The notes below the pieces were generated by a model. The model made no database searches. It saw nothing but the letters and a program-made list of their open reading frames with translations, and was not told the origin of the DNA. DNA of 21,613 bases from NCBI GenBank assembly GCA_002423075.1, contig DIUS01000124.1, forward strand, positions 11,504 through 33,116, given 5' to 3'. The stretch comes from Microbacteriaceae bacterium UBA6152 (lineage in GTDB: Bacteria > Actinomycetota > Actinomycetes > Actinomycetales > Microbacteriaceae). The position numbers and the translations under genes are program-made. Below are positions 12,901 to 19,735 of this stretch, in pieces; position 1 is the first letter of the stretch, and every line of letters starts with the position of its first letter.

Positions 12901-14004
12901 TCAGGGCGACGAGGGAGACTCCACGACGAACTCTCCGGTGATGATGGCCTGCTGGAGGGCCTCGACTTCGGCAATCAGGGCCGGGTCAAGCTTCGACTCC
13001 CAATCGTGGAACGGGGCGATGCCGACACCACCGTTCTCGAGCGTGCCCACATAGGGGTCGGAGGAGAAGCCTCCCTCGAATGCTGCGAGGGTGACCTCGC
13101 GCGTCGCGGTGGTGAGGTTCTTCATGACCGAGGTCAGTATGTAGGCGCTGTACTCGGGCGCGGTCACCACGGCGTCAGAGTTGACTCCGATGATGGCCGC
13201 GTTCGTGCCCTGCTCGTCGACCGCGTCGATCGAGGCGATGAAGAGCGTGCCGGCGACGGGCATGATGACGTCTGCCCCCTGGTCGAGCAGGCCGAGCGTG
13301 ATGTTCTTGGCCTGCAGCTGGTCGTCGAAGCTGCCAACGAAGAGACCGTTCTGCGCCGCGCGGTCCCAGCCCAGCAACTGCACGTCAGTGCCGTGAACAT
13401 CGTTGTAGTGCTCGATGCCAATCTGGAAACCGTCCATGAAGACGGTGACCGACGGGAACGGCATCCCACCGTAGGTTCCCACCACGCCGGTAGTCGACGC
13501 TCCCGCGGCGACGTAGCCCGCGAGTGTAGCTGCCTGCGCCGTGTCGAACAGAACAGGCTTGACGTTGTCGAGCACGAGCGGGCTGAAGTCGTCGTTCGAG
13601 ACGGCGCTGTCGATGAGGGCGAAGTTGACGTCTTCGTTGACAAGTGCGCTGTCGCGTGTCGCGTTCGCCAGGGCGAAGCCCACCGTCACGATGAGGTCGC
13701 AGCCCTCGTCGACGAGCGTGCCGATGTTTCCTGAATACTGATCTTCAGATGACGACTCGGCACCGCGGGCCTCGACGCCGATCTCGGCAGCAGCTTCTTG
13801 CAGGCCCGCGAAGGTCAGCTCGTTGAAGTCGTTGTCGTCGAAGCCGGTGAGGTCGCTCACTGCGCAGGGCAGGAAGTCAGGCGCTTCAGCCTCGTCGGTG
13901 GTGCCGGGCTCAGGAGCCGCGGCGCACGCGCTGAGGGCGAGTGCGATGAGAGCGGTGCCGCCGATGATGGCGAACCGAGTGCTGTGCGGGGTGCGTCGGT
14001 ACAT
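12901..14004 (-). CDS. BMP-family nucleoside-binding lipoprotein (ABC substrate-binding protein)
   Basis: This 367-residue lipoprotein has a signal peptide ending in ALSAC (C27). The mature domain belongs to the BMP family (PF02608), the ligand receptors of nucleoside ABC importers. Seen features are FNELTFAGLQEAAAEIG, GCDLIVTVGFALANATRDSA, the TAQAATLAGYVAAG block, GTYGGMPFPSVTVFMDGFQI, and AAIIGVNSDA near the ligand site. The ATG at 14004 has GAGGAGG 9 bases upstream and starts a proper signal; the longer frame to 14094 would read through the operator. The permease and ATPase genes of a NupABC-type transporter are absent from the window. It is transcribed from its own promoter, overlapped by the GntR operator, with a terminator after it. 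Confidence 0.9.
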   Translation of the reverse strand: MYRRTPHSTRFAIIGGTALIALALSACAAAPEPGTTDEAEAPDFLPCAVSDLTGFDDNDFNELTFAGLQEAAAEIGVEARGAESSSEDQYSGNIGTLVDEGCDLIVTVGFALANATRDSALVNEDVNFALIDSAVSNDDFSPLVLDNVKPVLFDTAQAATLAGYVAAGASTTGVVGTYGGMPFPSVTVFMDGFQIGIEHYNDVHGTDVQLLGWDRAAQNGLFVGSFDDQLQAKNITLGLLDQGADVIMPVAGTLFIASIDAVDEQGTNAAIIGVNSDAVVTAPEYSAYILTSVMKNLTTATREVTLAAFEGGFSSDPYVGTLENGGVGIAPFHDWESKLDPALIAEVEALQQAIITGEFVVESPSSP

Positions 14005-14075
14005 AGTGTGGTGCCTCCTCTGGTGCAGGCGTCGTTGGTGCGGGGAGGGACGGGAAAGTGAATGCTCTCCCGGTT

Positions 14076-14096
14076 GTATGAAGTTATACCTCATAC
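14076..14096. promoter_or_regulatory. GntR operator site 2, best palindrome
   Basis: The core GAAGTTATACCTC (14080-14092) extends to TATGAAGTTATACCTCATA and one more G/C pair on each side. It is palindromic around the central A except at two mirrored pairs. The GT-N3-AC centre is characteristic of GntR-family operators. It overlaps the -10 of the BMP promoter. Confidence 0.8.
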
Positions 14097-14111
14097 CCTA
14101 TTGGCTGACAA
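14083..14111 (-). promoter_or_regulatory. Promoter of the BMP gene
   Basis: On the minus strand: -35 TTGTCA (14106-14111), a 17-base spacer and -10 TATAAC (14083-14088). Each box matches the sigma-70 consensus at five of six positions. The -10 lies inside operator site 2. Confidence 0.8.
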
Positions 14112-14123
14112 CTGGGTATGAGG
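14089..14123. repeat. Inverted repeat CCTCATACCC / GGGTATGAGG
   Basis: Perfect 10-bp arms (14089-14098 and 14114-14123) are separated by 15 bases. The left arm is half of operator site 2, so the right arm is an extra operator half-site upstream of the -35 box. Alternatively it forms a hairpin after the adenosine deaminase stop. Confidence 0.6.
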
Positions 14124-14135
14124 GCCCAACAGCGC

Positions 14136-15104
14136 TCATTCGAGCCGAGCCCGAAGTCGCGCGCGATCAGCGTCGTCGACGAAGGCGGCCTCGACGCTCG
14201 TTCGGTCGAGAGCTCGCAGCTCATCGCCCGACCAGCCGAACTGGCGCTGCAGCAGCGCTCGTTCGTAGGCCAGGTCGGTGCCCGTTTGCATGGGATTGTC
14301 ATCGCCGAGAACGAGGGGGAGCCCCGCTTTGCGGAAGGCAGCCTCGGGGTGTTCGTCGAGGCTCGAGATGGCGCCTGTGTAGACGTTCGAGGTCGGGCAG
14401 ATCTCGACGACAACGCCGTGATCCGCGCACCAGGCGAGCATGTCAGGGTCATCGACAATGTGTGCTCCATGGCCGATGCGCGTAGCCCCGAGCAGTTCGA
14501 CTGCCTGACGCGCTGCCGAAGCAGGGCCGGCTTCTGCCGCGTGGCACGTAATGCCGAGCCCGGCTGCGCGAGCGATTGAAAACGCTTCCTCGAAGGGTTC
14601 GAGTGCGGGGTAGAGCAGTTCGTCACCAGCGAGATCGAAGCCGACGACCCCCGCCCCCGCGGCTCTCGCCGCGGCCCGGGCGACGAGTGTGTTCGTTTCC
14701 GAGTCGTGATGTCTCAGCGCGGCCAGCACGAGACCAACGCTGATGCCTGTTGACTCAGCCCCCTCACGCAAGCCCTCACAGGCCGCACGCACGATCTCAT
14801 CGAGTCCGCGTTCGTTGTCGGCGTGCGTCGCCGGCCCGAATCGCAGTTCGAGGTGGTCGTGCCCGGTGCTAGCAGCATCGAAAACGGCCTCGCGGGCGAT
14901 GCGTCGCACTGACTCTGTCGACCGGAAGAACGGATACGTCGCGGCGACGCGCTCGAGGTACTGCGTGAGGGTGCCCGGTGCATCGAGCGCAATCGCGCGC
15001 TCCCAGCCGAACGTGGGCTCAGGCAGGTCCACGGTCAGCGCCAGCTCAGTGGCGGTGCTCGGCCGCACGCGGCCCTCGAGATGGCTGTGCAGATTGATGA
15101 GCAC
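14136..15104 (-). CDS. add: Adenosine deaminase
   Basis: This 322-residue cytoplasmic metal-dependent hydrolase converts adenosine or deoxyadenosine to inosine plus ammonia. Motifs are HxHLEG (H6, H8; zinc ligands) at the very N-terminus, ELRFGP (86-91), TCHAAEAGP with zinc His188 and catalytic Glu191, RIGHGAHI (His212), CPTSN (236-240) and LGDDNP with the Asp pair 268-269. The usual HAGE reads HAAE, a mild variant also seen in add-like proteins. The GTG at 15104 follows the phosphorylase stop by two bases and places HxH at residues 6-8, as is typical. It is co-transcribed with the phosphorylase. Adenine deaminase is the alternative family member, less likely in this context. Confidence 0.85.
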   Translation of the reverse strand: MLINLHSHLEGRVRPSTATELALTVDLPEPTFGWERAIALDAPGTLTQYLERVAATYPFFRSTESVRRIAREAVFDAASTGHDHLELRFGPATHADNERGLDEIVRAACEGLREGAESTGISVGLVLAALRHHDSETNTLVARAAARAAGAGVVGFDLAGDELLYPALEPFEEAFSIARAAGLGITCHAAEAGPASAARQAVELLGATRIGHGAHIVDDPDMLAWCADHGVVVEICPTSNVYTGAISSLDEHPEAAFRKAGLPLVLGDDNPMQTGTDLAYERALLQRQFGWSGDELRALDRTSVEAAFVDDADRARLRARLE

Positions 15105-15106
15105 GA

Positions 15107-15880
15107 TCAGAGTTCCAGCCGCACCGCTGTCTCGAGCGCGGCCTCGATGCTGCGCATCCAACCCTCCTTGAGGGCCTCTTTGACCCCTGAGTAAAGGCTC
15201 GTGCCGTCGATGAGGTTGCTCGAGGTCGAGCAGATCATGCCCGAGCGAACACCGCGAAGTCGCGCGACGACATAGAGTGCAGCGCTCTCCATTTCGACGT
15301 TGAGTACGCCGAGCCGGTTCAGCTCGGCGATCCACTCCGGGGTCTCGGCGTAGAAGGCGTCATCGCTCGCGTTGATGCCGGTGTGCACTGCGGCAGACGT
15401 GCCCGCCGTGAGTTCGCGGGCGACCTCGGCCAGGGTGAGTGCAATCTGCAGATCGGGCACGGCGGGAAAGCCGTGGTGGGCGTAGGCGGCGGTGGTGCCG
15501 TCGTTGCGCAGAGCACCTTCGCTCACGAGAAGATCGCCCGGCTTGACCCCGGGTTGCAGGCCCGCCGACGAACCGACTCGAATGAACGACGTGACGCCGA
15601 CGCGAATCAGCTCTTCGACCGCGATCGCCGTCGACGGGCAACCCATGCCGGTGGAGGTTGCCGTGATGTGACGACCCTTGTACCAGCCGGTCATCGTCAT
15701 GTGCTCGCGGTTGTGGGCCACGGTCTTCACATCGGTGAGAAACTCTGCGACGAGCGGAACGCGAAAGGGATCGCCGGGCAGCAGAGCGACGCTCGACACT
15801 TCTCCCGGGGCGATAGCGATGTGATACTGGCGCTCACCGACGCCGGCGGCGTCCTTGTCGACGACTGAGGACTGCGACAT
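15107..15880 (-). CDS. udp: Nucleoside phosphorylase, probably uridine phosphorylase
   Basis: This 257-residue cytoplasmic PNP/UDP family 1 enzyme phosphorolytically splits a nucleoside into base and ribose-1-phosphate. Seen are the phosphate-binding G36-D37-P38 and R40, the family signature STGMGCPSTAIAVEEL (76-91), R101 in FIRVGSSAG, and the ribose-binding VEMES (195-199). The region after that reads STSSNLIDG and lacks the catalytic Asp of the TVSDH motif of purine enzymes of the DeoD type, which argues for uridine phosphorylase. AGGAG lies 6 bases before the ATG. The promoter and operator at 15919-15949 drive this gene and the following adenosine deaminase. Confidence 0.82.
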   Translation of the reverse strand: MSQSSVVDKDAAGVGERQYHIAIAPGEVSSVALLPGDPFRVPLVAEFLTDVKTVAHNREHMTMTGWYKGRHITATSTGMGCPSTAIAVEELIRVGVTSFIRVGSSAGLQPGVKPGDLLVSEGALRNDGTTAAYAHHGFPAVPDLQIALTLAEVARELTAGTSAAVHTGINASDDAFYAETPEWIAELNRLGVLNVEMESAALYVVARLRGVRSGMICSTSSNLIDGTSLYSGVKEALKEGWMRSIEAALETAVRLEL

Positions 15881-15918
15881 GGGGTTCTCCTGACTGGGCG
15901 CACCGTCGCGCCAAGTAG

Positions 15919-15931
15919 GATGTTATACCTC
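15919..15931. promoter_or_regulatory. GntR operator site 3 (GATGTTATACCTC)
   Basis: It matches GANGTTATACNTC and begins one base after the stop codon of the upstream malY-like gene. It overlaps the -10 of the udp-add promoter. Confidence 0.72.
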
Positions 15932-15949
15932 TTACCTCAACTCCGACAA
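15922..15949 (-). promoter_or_regulatory. Promoter of the udp-add unit
   Basis: On the minus strand: TTGTCG (15944-15949), a 16-base spacer and TATAAC (15922-15927). The -10 hexamer is identical to that of the BMP promoter and, as there, lies within the operator. The -35 is in the end of the upstream coding region. Confidence 0.6.
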
Positions 15950-17110
15950 GCGGTCGACGATCTGCTCGACGATCGGGCGCGGGGTGGCAAGGATGAGACG
16001 CACGTGGCCTGCCCCCGCGGCGCCGCACGCGCGCCCGTCGGTCACGGCGAGACCGGCCCGCTCGCGGATCGTCGTAGCCGGGTCGTCTCCGAGGCCCAGC
16101 CGCGACACGTCGAGCCAGGCGATGTAGGTGCCCTCGGGCATCCGATAGCCCACCTCGGGAAGTCGCTCGGTCAGAAGCGCGCCCAGCAGACGGCGGTTCG
16201 CGTCGTAGTAGGCAACCGTCGCGTCGAGCCAATCGCGACCCTCTCGATAGGCGGCCGTGTTGGCGATAACGCCGAGCGTGCTCGCCCCGTGGCCGGCCAT
16301 CGGACCGAGCGACTGCCAGGTCTGCTCGTCGGCGTCGTTCGAGGTGATGAGCTGGGCCGCCTTCGTGCCGGGCAGGTTCCAGGCCTTCGAGGCGCTCGTG
16401 GTCGTGATGCTGTGTGCCGCGGCCGCGGCGCTCACACTCGCGTACGGCACGTGCCGTGCGTCGCCGAACACGATCGGCGCGTGCACCTCGTCGGCGAACA
16501 CCCGTGCCCCGTGGGCTTCCACAACGCTGGAGAGGGACACGAGCTCAGAGCGCTCGAAGACCCGGCCGCCCGGGTTGAGCGGGTTGCACAGCACGACGAG
16601 TCCTGCGCCGGCCGCTAGTTCGCGGTCGATCGCCTCGAGGTCGAGCACCTCTCGAGCGCCCTCGACGGCGAGGGGAACCTCGACGACGGCGCGACCGTGC
16701 ATGCCCGGCACGGTGAGAAAAGGCATATACGCCGGTGTCGGCACGATGACGGCCGAGCCCGGTCGCGAGTAGTGCGCGATCGCGGCGTCGAGCCCCGCGA
16801 TGACGTCGCCGACGGCGTGCACGCGGCTGTGGGGCACGTGCCAGTCGAAGCGGTCGCGCATCCAGTCGGCGGTGGCGCGCCCGAGCTCGGCACCCACAGC
16901 GCGGGGTACATAGCCCAGCACTCCCGCGTCGACGGCCTCGTGCAGCGCACGGGTCACGGCGGGCGCCGTGCCCAGATCGCTCTCGGCCACCCAGGCGCCG
17001 ATCGTGCCCGGAAACAGGCTCCACTTCATGCTGCCGCGGGCGCGCAACTGCTCGACAGTGAGGGAGTCCCACTTGCCGAACAGCGCGGCGCGGTCGACGG
17101 CGCTAGTCAA
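15932..17110 (-). CDS. MalY/PatB-type PLP aminotransferase (cystathionine beta-lyase family)
   Basis: This fold-type I PLP enzyme is related to MalY/PatB C-S lyases, which release homocysteine, pyruvate and ammonia from cystathionine. With the TTG start at 17110 it has 392 residues, the usual length. Seen are RGSMKW (25-30) and AWVAESDL, the substrate-side N-terminal motif of the family, then VPTPAYMPF (123-131), CNPLNPGGRVF with N176, FADEVHAPI with D207 for the pyridine nitrogen, and SASKAWNLPGTK with the PLP lysine K242. The TTG start is inferred; it overlaps the phosphoglucomutase stop by 8 bases with GGACGG just upstream. The first ATG (codon for M28) would cut off family-conserved residues. 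Whether the enzyme acts on cystathionine or as an aminotransferase is open. Confidence 0.8.
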   Translation of the reverse strand: MTSAVDRAALFGKWDSLTVEQLRARGSMKWSLFPGTIGAWVAESDLGTAPAVTRALHEAVDAGVLGYVPRAVGAELGRATADWMRDRFDWHVPHSRVHAVGDVIAGLDAAIAHYSRPGSAVIVPTPAYMPFLTVPGMHGRAVVEVPLAVEGAREVLDLEAIDRELAAGAGLVVLCNPLNPGGRVFERSELVSLSSVVEAHGARVFADEVHAPIVFGDARHVPYASVSAAAAAHSITTTSASKAWNLPGTKAAQLITSNDADEQTWQSLGPMAGHGASTLGVIANTAAYREGRDWLDATVAYYDANRRLLGALLTERLPEVGYRMPEGTYIAWLDVSRLGLGDDPATTIRERAGLAVTDGRACGAAGAGHVRLILATPRPIVEQIVDRLSELR

Positions 17111-18713
17111 GGGCGCCGTCCACGATGAGCTTGGCCTCCTGCTGCACGAGCCGCAGGTGGTCCTCGCCCGCGAACGACTCGGCGTAGATCTTGTAGACGT
17201 CTTCGGTGCCGCTCGGGCGGGCAGCGAACCACGCGCGCTCGGTGACGACCTTGACGCCGCCCACGGCTGCCCCATTGCCGGGCGCCTCGCTGAGCTTCGC
17301 CGTGATGGGGTCGCCCGCGAGCGTGTCGGCCGTGATGGCCGCGCCGTCGAGCCTGCCGAGCGCAGCCTTCTGCGCCGGCGTGGCCGGAGCATCCACCCGC
17401 TCGTACACCGGTGAGCCGTAGCGCTCGGTGAGGCCCGCGTAGAGCTTCGACGGAGTCGACCCGGTGACGGCGGTGATCTCGGCGGCGAGCAGGGCGAGCA
17501 GAATGCCGTCTTTGTCGGTCGTCCAGACGGTGCCGTCGCGCCGCACGAAGCTCGCGCCCGCGCTCTCCTCGCCGCCGAACGCAACCGAGCCGTCGATGAG
17601 GCCGGGCACGAACCACTTGAAGCCGACCGGCACCTCCCACAGCGTGCGCCCGAGGCCGGCGACGACGTGGTCGATCATGGTCGACGAGACGAGGGTCTTG
17701 CCGACCGCTGCATCGGGGCGCCAGTCGGGGCGGTGCGTATAGAGGTACTCGATCGCGACGGCGAGGTAGTGGTTGGGGTTCATGAGCCCGCCGTCGGGCG
17801 TGACGATGCCGTGCCGGTCGGCGTCGGCGTCGTTGCCCGTGAGCAGGTCGAAGTCGTGTCGTCGGGCGAGCACGCTCGCCATGGCGCTCGAACTCGACGG
17901 GTCCATGCGAATCTTCTCGTCCCAGTCGAGCGTCATGAAGCCCCACTGCGGGTCGACGGTCGGGTTGACGACCGTGAGGTCGAGCCCGTAGCGCTCGGCG
18001 ATGAGCGCCCAATAGTCGACGGAAGCGCCGCCGAGCGGGTCGGCTCCGATGCGCAGGCCGCTCGCGCGTACGGCATCGAGATCGAGGATGCTCGCCAGAT
18101 CGGCCACGTAGTGCTCGCGGTAGTCGTACCGCTCGGCCGTGAGCTGAGCCTGCCGACGCACCTCGCGGTTGCCTCCGGCGATGAGCTCGTTGGCGCGCGC
18201 GGCGATCCAGCCCGTGGCGTCGCTGTCGGCAGGGCCGCCGTGCGGCGGGTTGTACTTGAAGCCGCCGTCGCGCGGCGGGTTGTGGCTCGGGGTGATGACG
18301 ATGCCGTCGCTCTGCGCCGACGCATCGCGATTGAACCGAATAACCGCGTGGCTCAGCGCGGGCGTCGGCACAAACCCGTCGTGGGTGTCGATGAGAGCTG
18401 TCACGTGGTTGGCGGCGAGCACTTCGAGCGCCGTCTGCATCGCGGGGGCGCTCAGCGCGTGCGTGTCGGCGCCCACGAAGACCGGCCCCGTCGTGCCCTG
18501 CGTCGCGCGGTACTCAACGATGGCCTGGGTGATCGCGGCGATGTGGGTGTCGGTGAATGCGCCGTCGAGGCTCGACCCGCGGTGGCCGCTCGTGCCGAAG
18601 ACCACGCGCTGAGCGGGGTCGTCGAGGTCGGGCACTCGGTCGGCGTACGCCGCGAGCAGCGCCGTGAGGTCGACGAGATCGGCGGGCTGGGCGGGGTTTC
18701 CGGCGCGGCTCAT
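17103..18713 (-). CDS. pgm: Phosphoglucomutase (alpha-D-glucose phosphate-specific)
   Basis: This 536-residue enzyme interconverts glucose-1-phosphate and glucose-6-phosphate. Seen are the N-terminal RAGNPAQPADLVDL typical of the family, VVFGTSGHRGSSLD (37-50), the phosphoserine loop TPSHNPP with Ser143, the metal loop GNDADADRHG (293-302), the sugar loop GGEESAGASF (380-389) and the phosphate-binding RPSGTED near the C-terminus. All catalytic features are intact. ATG at 18713 is preferred to a TTG four codons earlier. The hexamer TTGGAT 6 bases before it is one change from the leaderless -10 pattern. It is co-directional with the MalY-like gene and divergent from pheA. It links glycolysis to glycogen and trehalose metabolism. 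Confidence 0.95.
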   Translation of the reverse strand: MSRAGNPAQPADLVDLTALLAAYADRVPDLDDPAQRVVFGTSGHRGSSLDGAFTDTHIAAITQAIVEYRATQGTTGPVFVGADTHALSAPAMQTALEVLAANHVTALIDTHDGFVPTPALSHAVIRFNRDASAQSDGIVITPSHNPPRDGGFKYNPPHGGPADSDATGWIAARANELIAGGNREVRRQAQLTAERYDYREHYVADLASILDLDAVRASGLRIGADPLGGASVDYWALIAERYGLDLTVVNPTVDPQWGFMTLDWDEKIRMDPSSSSAMASVLARRHDFDLLTGNDADADRHGIVTPDGGLMNPNHYLAVAIEYLYTHRPDWRPDAAVGKTLVSSTMIDHVVAGLGRTLWEVPVGFKWFVPGLIDGSVAFGGEESAGASFVRRDGTVWTTDKDGILLALLAAEITAVTGSTPSKLYAGLTERYGSPVYERVDAPATPAQKAALGRLDGAAITADTLAGDPITAKLSEAPGNGAAVGGVKVVTERAWFAARPSGTEDVYKIYAESFAGEDHLRLVQQEAKLIVDGALD

Positions 18714-18719
18714 GAACCC

Positions 18720-18725
18720 ATCCAA
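18720..18725 (-). promoter_or_regulatory. Possible leaderless -10 (TTGGAT) of pgm
   Basis: It differs from TANNNT in one base and has the 6-base spacing to the ATG seen at other genes in the window. Evidence is weak taken alone. Confidence 0.3.
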
Positions 18726-18765
18726 CCACCGTGGGGTCAGAGCGGGCGGGGCGGGGGCGCGGCAA

Positions 18766-18771
18766 TAGACT
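18766..18771 (+). promoter_or_regulatory. -10 box TAGACT, leaderless-type promoter of pheA
   Basis: TAGACT ends 7 bases before the ATG at 18779, and no Shine-Dalgarno is present. It lies in the divergent pgm/pheA gap. Confidence 0.55.
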
Positions 18772-18778
18772 GCCCAGC

Positions 18779-19735
18779 ATGAGCGCGCACCCCGACCCGA
18801 CCCCGGCGTACAGCTACCTGGGCCCGGCCGGAACCTTCACCTGGCACGCTCTCGCCCAAGTGCCAGAGGCGCAGGGGGCCGAGTGGCGCAGCGTCAGCAA
18901 CGTGGGCGAAGCCCTCGACGACGTCATCGCCGGCCGCAGCATCGGCGCCATGATCGCCGTCGAGAACTCAGTCGAGGGCGGGGTGAGTGCCACCCAGGAT
19001 GCGCTGGCGACGATCCCGGGCCTGCGCATCATCGGCGAGTACCTGGTGCCCGTGAACTTCGTGCTGGTCGCCCGTCCTGGGGTGACTCTCGACGACGTTC
19101 GCGTGGTCGCCGCGCATCCGGTCGCCTATGCGCAGTGCCGCCGCTACCTCGAGAGCGCGCTGCCGACGCACGGCCACATTCCGGCCGCGTCGAACGTCGC
19201 CGCTCCTCAGGGTCTGCTCGATGCCGACTCGCCCGCGCAGGCCGCCATTGCCCCGCCCGGCATCACCGACCTTCTTGACTTGACTGAACTGGCGAGCGGC
19301 ATCGGTGACAACCCGAACGCCGTCACGCGCTTCGTGCTCGTGAGCCGCAGCCTCGAGCTGCCTGCGCGCACCGGAGCCGACAAGACCAGCGTCATCGCCG
19401 AACTGCCCGACGACGCGCCCGGTCGCCTGCTCGAGATGCTCGAGCAGTTCGCCACCCGCGGCGTCAACATGAGCCTCATCGAGTCGCGACCCATCGGCGA
19501 CTCGCTCGGTCGCTATCGCTTCGTCATCGACCTCGACGGTCACGTGCATGATGAGCGCGTCGCCGACGCCCTGCTCGGCCTGCGGCGGTTCAGCCCCAAC
19601 GTCATCTTCTTGGGTTCGTACCCTCGCGCCGACCAGCGTCCCGTCGAGTTCGTTCCGCAGTACGGCGACGACGTCTTCACGGATGCCCGCGACTGGCTAC
19701 GCGGAATCCTCAGCGGCGAGCCCGACGTCGCCTAG
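18779..19735 (+). CDS. pheA: Prephenate dehydratase
   Basis: This 318-residue enzyme converts prephenate to phenylpyruvate in phenylalanine synthesis. The catalytic domain (about 10-205) shows YSYLGPAGTFTWHA, AMIAVENSVEGGVSATQDAL, PVAYAQCRRYL and the catalytic VTRFVLVSR. The C-terminal ACT domain (about 215-290) contains PGRLLEMLEQFATRGVNMSL with IESRP, the Phe-binding motif for feedback inhibition, and YRFVIDLDGH. There is no chorismate mutase domain, the usual state in actinobacteria. The ATG at 18779 is set by the -10 box upstream. Its stop interlocks with the stop of the convergent lipid kinase gene. Confidence 0.95.
   Translation: MSAHPDPTPAYSYLGPAGTFTWHALAQVPEAQGAEWRSVSNVGEALDDVIAGRSIGAMIAVENSVEGGVSATQDALATIPGLRIIGEYLVPVNFVLVARPGVTLDDVRVVAAHPVAYAQCRRYLESALPTHGHIPAASNVAAPQGLLDADSPAQAAIAPPGITDLLDLTELASGIGDNPNAVTRFVLVSRSLELPARTGADKTSVIAELPDDAPGRLLEMLEQFATRGVNMSLIESRPIGDSLGRYRFVIDLDGHVHDERVADALLGLRRFSPNVIFLGSYPRADQRPVEFVPQYGDDVFTDARDWLRGILSGEPDVA

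Noticed and set aside
12758..13734. Plus-strand open frames with repeated MEGWRDGG reading through the octamer array and the BMP gene
   Set aside because: The peptide repeat is only the translation of GATGGAGG, and the rest is antisense to a well-supported lipoprotein gene.
14005..14094. Longer start of the BMP protein at the ATG 14094
   Set aside because: It overlaps the promoter and operator and adds a non-signal segment before a clear lipoprotein signal peptide with its own Shine-Dalgarno.
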